A stretch of DNA of 64,000 nucleotides, from assembly GCA_025435555.1 (NCBI GenBank), contig JAIWWG010000101.1:1-64000 (forward strand), read 5' to 3'. Below the pieces are notes generated by a model, which was given only the letters and a program-made list of their open reading frames with translations, was not told where the DNA came from and did no database searches. How positions within the stretch are numbered: the stretch's first letter is position 1; every line of letters begins with the position of its first letter. This document shows positions 12,165 to 22,543 of this stretch, piece by piece. This DNA is from Chytriomyces cf. hyalinus JEL632. Lineage: Eukaryota; Chytridiomycota; Chytridiomycetes; Chytridiales; Chytriomycetaceae. A program made the position numbers and the translations under genes.

Positions 12165-14970
12165 TTAATTCATTTTGGACAAACCTTCAGCCAACAAATG
12201 GTTCTTCAAGTGCTCCGAAAAAAAGTCCAACCCATGGTTCTTATTTGTCCCAACCAAAGCATCCATTTCGCTTTGCAGCTTCGCCGCACTCTCACTAACA
12301 GTGCAATTTGACTCTGCCGTCAATTCCTTGATACGCTGGTAGATTCGCTGGCGCCGAAGGAAAGTCTTGGTCATTTTGTTGACTCGTTTCGTTCCCTCTC
12401 GCCATTCACGCCATTTTGTCCCATACTTCTTCTCTATAGCATTGATTGACGGCCGGCCAAACAGTCCATGTTCAAATTCATCGTGACATGAAAGGATTTC
12501 GTTCCCGCGAGTGAATTGAAAAAACGTGCACAGCTTCGGATCTCCCTGTGCTGGTTTCGCTGGCTCCTCCAGTTGATGATATAGTTGACGCGTTTGCCGT
12601 GCCGGTGGTTGTCACATTGGGTCCTGAACTCTGCAGTGAAAAGATTGGCATATTTGCGTGCTGCTGAAGACCAGTAGATGGAGCTCCAATGCTTATTTCG
12701 CTGGATCCTTCAGATGATGATATAATTGGGGAGTTTGCCGTGCCGGATACTGCCGCATTGGGTTCTGAACTCTGTGGAGACAAAGTTGGCATATTCGCAT
12801 TTTGCTGAAGACCAGTCAAGGTCGAATTCTGATGCTGCTGTTGTTGATAGGGAGGTGGTGCTGGCTGGCTCAAAGCCGCATTTGTCTCGATAGCAGATTG
12901 CGCAAAATCAATCACCCACGCCACGCGCGCGTTTACCTGAACAAGATGATTGTTTTAGATGCTCTGCATGTTTGTTGCATGACCACGCTGTCAAAATAAT
13001 CTAAAAACTCACATCATCCATCTTTTCAGCCATATCCTGAAAAAGAATCTCTTGATTGTGCTTCATGACCTCAAGATAACCTTCTTCAGTAATTGAGGTC
13101 GAGTAGTATCCAGATGCCAGCATTTCATTCACTTTGTTCAGCGTTGTCGAGAAATTCAAACGCGTTTTTTCAGGGCTCTGGAACCTCACACTGCTCCCGT
13201 ATGCAGTTGTAGTTTCCTGATGAGAATAAATCAGACATTTGATACTCTTGTGCAAGGTTGTTTAAATGATGGTGAGCTTTGCTTGCCTTTTTCTTTTTTC
13301 CACTTTGCATTGACTCGTGCTTCAGGAAATGACGAGCGAAAATCAGGGCAGGTTTCCTGAGAGTCAGGACAGCTGCTGTGTACCATTTCCTGTTGAATGC
13401 AATGTTCAGTTCCGAGGGTTAAAATACTTCAGAAAGTCACCTTTGAAATTCCAATGGCATCCACAGCCTTATCCATAGCCTTACATAGAAACATACTTTG
13501 GATCATGCAAAACTTTAACCTTGTAAAATACAGCGCGATTTGATACTTCTGGAGGTGCCCAAACGCGAACCTCAATCCCAACAGAATACCCTTGCGCCAT
13601 GCTTTCAACTAGCCAACCCCACGCACACTCTAAAACATTCTTTGAACGAAAAAGCCCAAAATGTTCCAGAGGTCCATTGCGGTTCGTCTTTGTTAGCCTT
13701 CGCCCAACCAGAATTTTGACGGGAGCGTCAGTGACACTTTCGTTCTGCAGGGTGTTCAAGAACATATCCTTCAGGTGCCAATCTCGAGCAGGTTGATGAC
13801 GCTCAACAGTTTGTTTATCTATCCACAGTGTCGCCAGCCCTGCAAACTTTTTTGATTTCAACAGGCTCATTGCCAGTTCCGTCCATTTTGTATCATAAAG
13901 ATGCACGGGCATGTCTTCTAATTCTTCTCCATCCAAGCTTGAAGTTTTGCGCTTTTCGTGTTCTTCTTTGTGTTGTTGCACAAAACTTTTGATGCTGGGT
14001 CCTCGCGGGTAAGGAAAGCTGTTCTTGGCATTCTGAGAATTGAGCAGAATAAGATGATGAAGCAGTACGATGAAGCAAACAAAAGTTTGAAAGATAACCT
14101 GATCATTTAAGTTGACAGTTTGCCAGAAATATAAGTTCACAAGGGCATTCACATAAACTTTGATGGAATGGTGGCTCAGAGTATTATTTGTTGGCGAATC
14201 ATTCATCAGATTGGTATAATCCGGGCGTCGAAAAATAATGTTCCCGGCTTTGTCGCGGCGTTCAAGGACTACGACCTCGCCGTTTCTTTTCCGAGTTGTG
14301 CGTTTTTGGTGGTCTTGCGCTGATTTTCGACCTCGCTTTTTCAAGGGTCTGGTTTCCAAATGCTGCAGGAACTGTAACAAGCGAGACTCATTTACAAAGG
14401 TTTCTGGATAGCCTTGGATCTCGCACCAACTCTGTGAGAAAGGTTAGATGTTTGCAGTCACATAACCCCCATCCTAAACATTTGGAAATTCGGTACCTTA
14501 TATTCCTTCTGAGGTTCCGTGCACATCCTATGTCCATCTTGAACTTGACCATTACGAGCCTCCCATTCCGCCTGTGCGCGAATCGACTGTCGCGCCAAGT
14601 ATTGGTTTCGCGCGTTCGCTTCATTCTCTGCAAATTCGAAAGCCGTACCCTGGTTGTCTCTTCCAACTGAACCTTCCTCCTCATCTTCACATTCTTCTTT
14701 TATATCGCTGATATCATTTCGACATTTCGATTCCGCCGATTGATCAAGTTGAGTATTGCTGTCGTCATCGTTGTCTGAGATTGGATGGTTGTTCTCATGT
14801 TTCAACATGCAAACGCCTGGTGAGTCACTGTACGCAATTCGGCGGCGCTGTGCTTGGTTTGCTTCGATAATCGGTGAATGCAATTGTCCTGAAGGGCTCG
14901 GCTGTGAAGGAGGAGAGCGCCTCCTTTTCTGTGGCTCAGTTCGCTCAAATTTGGTTGATGTGAGGTCCAT
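12165..14970 (-). CDS. Crypton-like Ndc10/GCR1_C DNA-binding protein, probably damaged
   Basis: The minus-strand exons fit the fungal Ndc10-II plus GCR1_C family, related to Crypton tyrosine recombinases and the CBF3 centromere protein. Exon 1 (14970-14497) is a charged leader. Exon 2 (14431-14099) starts SWCEIQGYPETFVNESRLLQ. After a 66-nt intron, the exon from 14032 holds PYPRGPSIKSF, ARDWHLKDMF and GRRLTKTNRNGPLEHFGLFR, which match the core around the recombinase Arg and Lys. Near 13,485 the frame shifts by +1 into LCKAMDKAVDAIGISK. Exons follow at ~13,220-13,010 (NEMLASGYYSTSITEEGYL) and 12924-~12490, which holds an imperfect ~42-residue duplication. The last exon carries a GCR1_C domain (HGLFGRPSINAIEKKYGTKW). 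No HxxR motif was found, so recombinase activity is unlikely. Confidence 0.6.
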
Positions 14971-15228
14971 CTCGGTTTTCAAACAAACGACCGAGATTTG
15001 GGGTGTTGCAGGCCTCGCTGGGTTTGTCGGGTGCTTGCTGGTGTGTTGTTGTGAACACTTTTTTTGATGAAGGCAAAGTTGTCCGGATTTCCGCTCAAAT
15101 TTTGTTTCTGAATATTTATGTGCACTGTACCCTGGCTGATTTCGAGACGGTGCACGTAAACAGTTCATCCAAGTGGGTTCACTGTAAAGACTCAACGATA
15201 TACTTTTATTTTCACTTTTTTTGTGGTT

Positions 15229-17677
15229 TTACTTTCCGACCTTTTGACGCTTTCCTTGCGTCTGGGCAGCAGCCGCTGCGGCGCTTTTCCGCTTAATCTG
15301 TTAAAAGAGCGAGGATTGATCAGTGGATATACTTTTTGCGGGGACATGGATTTTGGTTACTCACGGAATCCACCATCGCTTTCAGATCCAGCTTGTCACT
15401 GACTTCGGCAGACACTTTCGGCTCCTTTGGTTCCGCCGATGACTTTACGGACACTTTTTTCCGCTCATCCAACAGTTTCGACATGGCAGCCGTCTTTTTG
15501 AAGCTACGAGTAGAATGAGGCAGCAATCAGCACCCGAGAAGCGCAAATCGAAAAAAAAAAAAAAAAAAAAAAAGGATGATAAAGCGTACTTGGGATTTGT
15601 CGGGTCAATCGCAAAGTGATGCGACGAATGCATTTCCGCAAACCGAGAGTCCTTGACGTTAATATCAAAGTCATCCTGAACTTGCACGAGATCTGCTTTT
15701 TTGCCCTTCTTTGTGAGCTTCTTCTTTTTGCCGGTTTGCTTTTCGGCTTTCAGGATATCTTTCATGTCAAAGTGTTTGCCCTCGGCCGCGTTGGTTTCGT
15801 CAAACATGACAAGTTCGAGTTCGGCCAGTTCCTTTTCGGTTTGCTTTTTGGTGGATGCCTTTTTCGAGGTTGATTTGGTTACGGTTGCGGCGAGTTCGTC
15901 CTTGTCGTCTCCGTCGTTGAAGAAGTCATCGTCTGGAAGAAAAGAGATGTGTTAATTTGTATAACGGCATCGTAACAATACGAAAAGATTTCACACCTTT
16001 CAAAGACTTCTTTTCCTTGGCCTTTTCTTTCCGCTTTCGTCGCTCTTGCATAAACACATTATCCTCTTCAGCCTTGATTTTCAAAAGAAAGTCGCGTTTA
16101 GAAATATGGGGTTTGGTTAGTGTCCGACAAGTGATTTACCTCCTTCTCCTTGTTCAGTTTCTTCATCTTGGCTGCAGCATTTTCACTCAATCCTGGGACA
16201 AATGTGATTTCCATGTCTCCAACTACTTCATCGTCACTACCGTTCTTATCACTGCCTGCACCATCCTCGTCATCAGCTCCACTGACAAGACTTTTGTACT
16301 TCAACGCACGTTGCTGAAGCTCCGCCTCATCTCCACTAGACTCTTCAGACTCACTCGCCAAATACGCTTTGAAATCCATTTCCTTCAATTCATCTTTACT
16401 GAACCGCTTGCGCGTGATACGCATTCGGTCGGGATCGTCGAGATCCCATGTAAGTTGCGCTTTACTGTGCTGCAAAGCGGCAGTGGAGAAAGCGGCAGGC
16501 TGGTAGTTTTCGGCAGCGCTGGTTGCAGTATCGACAGGTTTATCGTCAAAGGTCATGTCGTCAGGGATAAACTGGAGGTTGAATGTGTTGGCGGATTTTT
16601 CAAATTCGGTGCCGTCGACGGCAGTGTGGATTGCGGAAGCTGTTGCGGCACTGTCGCATTCTGCGACTGCGTAGTAATACCTGTAATGGAGATTCATTCA
16701 CTGTGCAGCTCCAGGTAAACTTAAACAAATCAACGCCAATAAAATTACCGCAGCCGGTCCAGCTGGTATTGACGCAGCTTCTCATCGTCAAAATCTTTTC
16801 CTTCTTCCTCTCCAAACAGACTCTGCTGCTCCTCTCGTCCGCCCAGTTTCTTGCTTCCAAAGATTTCTTTCGGAGGACCTTCACGCGCCTCTCGTTCCAA
16901 ACGCTCTTTGCCAAACTCGGATTTGTAAATGGAAACTGAAATGAGCGCACCAGATTTGGGTCGGAATGCGTCAAACACTTTGTACAAGTCCCGGGATTTG
17001 ATGTTGTCCCTGCAATTGAATCTCTCCCATGAGATGCATGGAACGCATTTGCAAAAACACAGTATTTACCAGTCCATGTTGACGGCTGCGAACCTGCGCG
17101 AGATTGGGCCCAAGTTCTCCACTTCAGGTTCATCCTCATCGCTCTCCGCTTGACGGTCCAATTCCTCCAATGCTTCCTGGTCGAGATCCGACTCATCCTC
17201 ATCGGAAGACTCCGCCAACCCCTCTCCACGGATCAAGGCGGATCCCGAAGGACCCTCCTCATCGCTCACACTCTCAAAGCCGTCCGATTCAGTGTCTCTG
17301 GAGTGAATCCCGCCTTCGAATGAAGCCTCTGATTCAGTGTCTTTGGAATGAATCCCGCCTTCGAACGAAGCCTCAGATTCCTCGTCCTCCTCCTTCTCCA
17401 CTACTTCTTTCTTCTCAACGTCCAGATCATCGGCACCCTTTTCTTCATTATCCTCTTCCTCGTCTTCAATCTTGTAGAAGCGCTTCAAGTCGGTGGCAAC
17501 CGTCTTTTTCAGCTTGCGTCCGTACTTGTCCGTTTTGGCTGCTTTCACGTTCGTAGAGGAAGGGGACGCTTCGTTGAAGATTGCACTGAATCGTTTGTCG
17601 ATGGACACCTTGCTGTCCTTCTTTTTGGGTTTGAGGAAGCGCGGGTTTTTGCCCAGCGATGCGAAACGGCTGTCCAT
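15229..17677 (-). CDS. ESF1: Pre-rRNA processing protein Esf1
   Basis: Multi-exon minus-strand gene starting MDSRFASLGKNPRFLKPKKK. Esf1 is a nucleolar factor in 18S rRNA maturation. An acidic Ser/Glu/Asp region occupies ~70-190 and includes two copies of SEASFEGGIHS. The conserved core follows: ISRRFAAVNMDW, then DNIKSRDLYKVFDAF, then YYYAVAECDS (RRM-like), then FIPDDMTFDD. Later exons hold WDLDDPDRMRITRKRFSKDE, SDDEVVGDMEITFVPGLSE and DSRFAEMHSSHHFAIDPTNP, the typical Esf1 C-terminal signature. The last exon encodes IKRKSAAAAAAQTQGKR and a basic end. One intron holds a run of about 23 T on the coding strand near 15,551-15,573. Confidence 0.92.
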
Positions 17678-18284
17678 TATCAGTCGGTGTTGGTTTTTTT
17701 TTTAGTTGGAGAAAAAAAGAAAGAAAGATTTGGGAAAGTTCCGTCACTCTCGAAAATGGAGAGTGAACACACACCATAGTCTTGCATGCACATTCCGACA
17801 TTCGGACTGATGTGTCCTCTGAAGTTGCAGCAGTTTGCAGTGTAGCGCCTCCAGTCCAATAAAACTGATTCCAGTCAACGAGGCTTTCGGACACAGGGAC
17901 AGACCTCCCAAACACAACGCTCATTTCGGCGAGGACGTGACCTTGCGCTGTTCTTATCTCCGGACATCAATGAATCCTCTCAACATGGGCCGAGGAAGCG
18001 TGCCGGTACAATGGACCACACGAGACCCGTCCAACATACCCTGCCATGAGAGACCAGTTCACTCATTAAGATAACTGGCCAATGCGCGAGGTAAAATATC
18101 GACATCGAACAGTAAGTAAGTCATGGTCCCAACTGGGCTTTAAGGGAAATGGGAATACAGTGTGCCTATAATTACATCAGCTGAAGAAGGTGGTTCCAGA
18201 AATTTTTTTCCTTTTTCCCTCCGCTTCCCAACTCCGAAGCCAACGACACCCACTACGCCCGTTACAAGACAGCCGGGGGACGTA
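17678..18284. other. Divergent intergenic region
   Basis: It lies between the start of ESF1 (minus) and the start of the next regulator (plus), so it is a divergent promoter region. No coding signal is convincing. An open frame continues upstream of 18285 to a GTG at 18162 but has no ATG. Confidence 0.5.
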
Positions 18285-19579
18285 ATGCATGCACAGGAAC
18301 CAACAGCTTCATCCGAGCAGTCCTCGAATGACGACCCGGACAACATCGCACTGACATTGCTGATGCTCGCGGCGGACTCTTTCAACGGCACCGACGCCCG
18401 GAAACCAGAGAAGCGAAGCTACAAAGCCGAGTCTGAAGATATGCATCTCGACGCAAAGCGAGTATGCGCCAGTGGCTCTGCCATCCCAGGATCACCCCAT
18501 ATGGATCACACTTACCCACCCACCCAGAACACTCCAAATCAGCCTCTCGACCACTCACCTCACACACGCAACGCATTCGAGCCACTCAACCAAACCAGCT
18601 CATCGGACGCGTTCCCCGTTCAAACTGTCCACCTCCATAAAGGAAACCGCACAGTCAGTTGCGCAAACTGCCACTCGGCTAAACGCAAATGTGATCGAAT
18701 CCGTCCATCTTGCACGGGATGTATTAAAAGATCGATTCAGTGCGAGTACTTGCTGGACCAGTTACGCGTCGCTCCAATCATCCACTCCTCAGTCCCTGGC
18801 TCGGGCCAACTGCGCCTACGCCAGGCCGCACCTCCTCTCGCTCAATCAAACATATGGAACTCTCCCGTCACTCCGCTCATGATGTCGCCCGAAACCATTT
18901 TTTCCCAAGACGGATCGGCAAACCCGGCGGCAGCAGAATTGGACAAACGAATGCACACGCAAAAGCCGAAAAAGGCCACTTCCGCCGCGATACCCCGTGT
19001 CAAGCAAGACACGCCTGATACCCTTATTGCTGGACCGGGTCAAGATCCTGTGGCCATGATTTTGGACCGTCTTGCAAAGTCCCGACATCCAAATCAGCCT
19101 GCAAAGAAACTCGCGTTGAAGCTACTTGCGGTGGTGGACTCTGAGACTGGGAATAAAGTATTTCACTGCATTTCTTGCAGGAAGAGGTACTTCACTTCGA
19201 GTGGATTACGGGTATGTTTTTTACGTTTTCCCCCATCTCCCTTTTTTTTTTTTTTTTTTATTATTATTCCCGCATCTCTTCAAAGATATTAGTTTGATCC
19301 ACATATTCATCCTAACCTGCGACATCCCCCCACAAACAGTACCATCTGAACGAAGAACACGACGAAAGTGACCAGCAAGCAACGTTTCCGGCTGGATACT
19401 ACTGGATGGACAAAAAGAAGGCATCCGGGGGAGACGTGGGTTTCACATGCCCGGTGGAAGGATGCGACAAGCGATACACTGCCCTTTCTGGGCTCAAATA
19501 CCATTCAGCGCATGCGCATTTGGAGTTGCGAGAATCGGCCAAAGCGGTTCTGGATCAGGAAGATGAGGGTTCAGAGTGA
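18285..19579 (+). CDS. Zn2Cys6 plus split C2H2 zinc-finger regulator
   Basis: Exons 18285-19211 and 19340-19579 give 388 residues. A canonical Zn2Cys6 cluster sits at ~126-153 (CANCHSAKRKC then CTGCIKRSIQC; spacing CX2CX6CX6CX2CX6C). The C-terminus has two C2H2 fingers, CISCRKRYFTSSGLRYH...H and CPVEGCDKRYTALSGLKYH...H. They are separated by a ~30-residue spacer with PAGYYW, resembling the split fingers of yeast Sfp1. The intron falls exactly between GLR and YHL, the same place as in the paralogue at 57259-59050. The product is presumably a nuclear DNA-binding transcription factor; targets are unknown. I chose the ATG at 18285 because the frame further upstream has only a GTG. Confidence 0.85.
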
Positions 19580-19740
19580 AAAAAATGGGCTTAATCGCGT
19601 ATTCGGTATGTTTGAGAAAAGAGAGAGGAGTGAGAGACAACAGAAAGGGGGGGCGATGAAAGAGAAAAAAAAAAACTCGTGTGGAGAATATACCTTATAA
19701 AAATAAATTTTAAATAAACCATAAAATATTTTACAAATCA

Positions 19741-21818
19741 ATGAAACACAAAGTGGCCATTCTCGCGTTTCTCAGCGACGAAGGCATCTCTCGGGCGAGT
19801 GGCCGTGCGCTCAAACGCGTGTATGTCGAAGCCCTGTCCCAGTTTGAGATTGCAATTGTGACGGACGCAACCTCCTTCAAGGCCGTCGAGCGATGGAACG
19901 GGTCCAATTCAATCCGCATTCTCAACATTGGTGCAACGAAAGACTTCAGGTGAAAAAACTGCGCTTTGCTAAAACACTGGGGGGAGGGATACCTGCGAAC
20001 CATAGCGCTGAATATGTTTTGGTTCCCCCTGCAGACTCGCCGACACAATGGACCTCCTCCTGCACCACTCGTTCATATCAGATGCGCAAACCATCACCCT
20101 GATCCCAGTCCAAGAATTACGAGAAATTTCATGGTCGCTCGTTGAATTCTGTTTAACATCAGACCACGAAACTCCGTTCTGGATCCAGAATGCGAATCCA
20201 GAAAAACTCGACGTGCATTCCGTGTTTGCATTCCGAGTCTCGAAAGCAGCGATGGATTCTATGCGGATGAATTTGACGCAGATGTACACGGACCTGCACT
20301 CTGCGGAGGCAGTCGTGCGGGATCTTGCCAACGCAGATGATGCATCCATCTGGGAAACACTTGTTCGAAACATAAGCGATATTGAGATTATGAACATTGA
20401 CAATTTGCGACTACGTGTCTCTCTGACGGCAGCTAGTTCCGAAGCACTGGCACAGACTTGCGATCCGATTATTGCTCACAGCCACGCTCGTGTTGGGCTT
20501 ATTGGAAACCCGTCTGGTAACACCACAAGAGTTTAGAAAATCGTCATATTGTATCACTTCCCCTGACAAGGTGAACAAAAAAAAAAAAAAAAAGACGGCT
20601 TCTTTGGCAAAACCATCTCCCTGCTCATCAACAACTTCCACGCAACCGTCACACTGACACCAAACGCGTCAGCAACCGATCAAATTGTCCGCATCGATCG
20701 AACACCCGAACTGGATCCGTATCAATTTGCATGCATCGAAACACTTAACACCGCATGCGAGAAGGACGGATATTACGGCGTTCAGCGGTTGATGCTTGCC
20801 GGTTTGAATGTGTTTACAGGATACTGCGAAAAGAATGGGGTGGATTTGAGCTTTTTGAGAGGTTTTACTGTCGCGTATGAGACAAACATTCCAAGGTGAT
20901 TTGTTTTTTGTTTTGAAGTACGGCCGCGTTGTGACCAAACAGCGTGTTTTCTCAATGTGTTGTGTAGACAAGTAGGACTTGCTGGATCCTCGGCGCTAAT
21001 AACAGCGCTCATTAAAGGTCTGATGATTTACTACAGACTGGGAAGGCATCCTGCGTTTGAGCCGCATCTGCGTTCAAATTTGGCGCTGGCTGCCGAAAAA
21101 GAAGCTCTCAAGTTGAGAAAAAAATCCATGTGCTCAAGCGATGTTGTGAACTCACATGTTTTTGCTGTATTTCCAAAAGCATCTCCGCTGGCCTTCAAGA
21201 CCGCGTGATTCAAGCGTATGGCGGACTTGTGTTTATGGACTTTAATCGTGCGCAAATGGAGTCACACGGGTACGGCGTGTATGAAAGAATCCCGTTGGAC
21301 CTTGTACCAAAGGGTCTTTGGATCGCGTACGTAGGATGTCCGAGTGATTCAGGTTAACCCAATTTTCCTGCCTGCATCGAAAGCCATGTTGAAAAGACTC
21401 ACATATTTCCACAACAGGATCCATTCACAACAATGTGCGCGCCCGATTTGAAAAGGGCGACCCAGAAGTAGCGGAAGCCATGAGCCTGTTTGCCTGTCTC
21501 GCAGACCAAGCCAAAGCCGCACTCACCAAAAGAGATTTTAAAACACTTGCACAGCTCATGGACACCAATTTCGCGACACGGCGCCGAATCTACGGTGATG
21601 CAGTGATTGGGGCCGAGAATTTGGCTGTTGTGGAAATTGCGCACGCGTTTGGACATGCAGCAAAGTTTAGCGGGAGTGGTGGGTGTGTCGTGGGGCTTTG
21701 GAGGGGAGAAGGAGATGAAAAAGAGAAATTGGAGAATAGGAGGGAGATGAAGAGGCGGATTCGGGAGGTGGGGTACGTGTTTGAGGAGGTGGTTCCGGCT
21801 GGGGAAGAGGACTGGTGA
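19741..21818 (+). CDS. Glucuronokinase-like GHMP kinase with N-terminal extension
   Basis: Six exons (19741-19949, 20035-20516, ~20595-20895, 20968-21111, 21180-21352, 21418-21818) give about 569 residues. The C-terminal ~370 residues are a GHMP kinase closest to plant glucuronokinase, which phosphorylates D-glucuronate at C1 on the route to UDP-glucuronate. Signatures are [35 protein letters not shown] (the Gly/Ser-rich ATP loop), [18 protein letters not shown], and GSGGCVVGL near the end. The first ~200 residues ([17 protein letters not shown] onward) are not part of the plant enzyme as I know it and I do not recognise them. The third intron boundary is unusual: a run of about 15 A lies right before the AG acceptor. 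Confidence 0.82.
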
Positions 21819-22543
21819 ATTGGATCGGAATAAAAGCGGATATTTTGAAGGAGTCTTTGCGGGTTGTTTGCATGCAAGGAACGGTCTCGCTCGACAAGGT
21901 TAACTCGCTGATTTGAAGGGTGGAGATTTTGTCAATTGAGCATTTTAATCGCGCGTGGATAACGATAACAATAATTATTTCGGATGCATCAGAACGTGGC
22001 ATGACCCACAAGTGTTTTGGTGGAGAGAGTCGCTGGCGTGGATGCGAGTATAGCTGGAGTGGAGTGGATGGACACTTGACTTGGTACGCAGATGTGTCGT
22101 AACTGACAGTCTGGCGCCAGTGCGTCTGTCTTCTGGAAGGGCACGCTCGATGATCTATCTGATGGGAGATGTTTTAATCAAATTGGCATTAGCGCTTTTT
22201 GATTGGTCGAATGGCTGTTGACGCTGGACTAACGAGGGACGCGCGCGCGTGTTTTGGCACTGAAACTGCCGGTAACTTGTTCCGATGGAATTCCCTTCCA
22301 ACGACCCACCGTCACTGCCAACAAGCTATGCCATGCCATCAACTGCCGATGGATGGCCTTTGCATCTCCATCTACTATCATCAATTATAACGAGGTGCCT
22401 CTCGACAATTTACTAGAAATTATATGCGTCACGCGATCAACAAGCCCGGCATCGTTTGCGTATATAACGCAACACAAAAATCACCAGTGCTCCCCATCCC
22501 AACTCAGCGAGCCTTACACACTCAAAAACAATCCAAACAAGAA
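21819..22543. other. Intergenic region upstream of glucoamylase
   Basis: No convincing gene. A purine/pyrimidine GCGCGCG tract lies near 22,241 and a TATA-like box at 22,461. The reading frame of the glucoamylase extends upstream to 22424 but without secretory character. Confidence 0.5.
22461..22467 (+). promoter_or_regulatory. TATA-like box of glucoamylase gene
   Basis: A TATATAA match lies about 80 bp upstream of the ATG at 22544. It would leave a short 5' leader. The assignment is by position and sequence only. Confidence 0.45.

Noticed and set aside
16098-16718. Plus-strand open frames across ESF1
   Set aside because: Antisense to clear ESF1 coding exons.
18162-18284. Upstream extension of the first zinc-cluster/C2H2 gene
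   Set aside because: The open frame begins at GTG, and the first ATG is at 18285.
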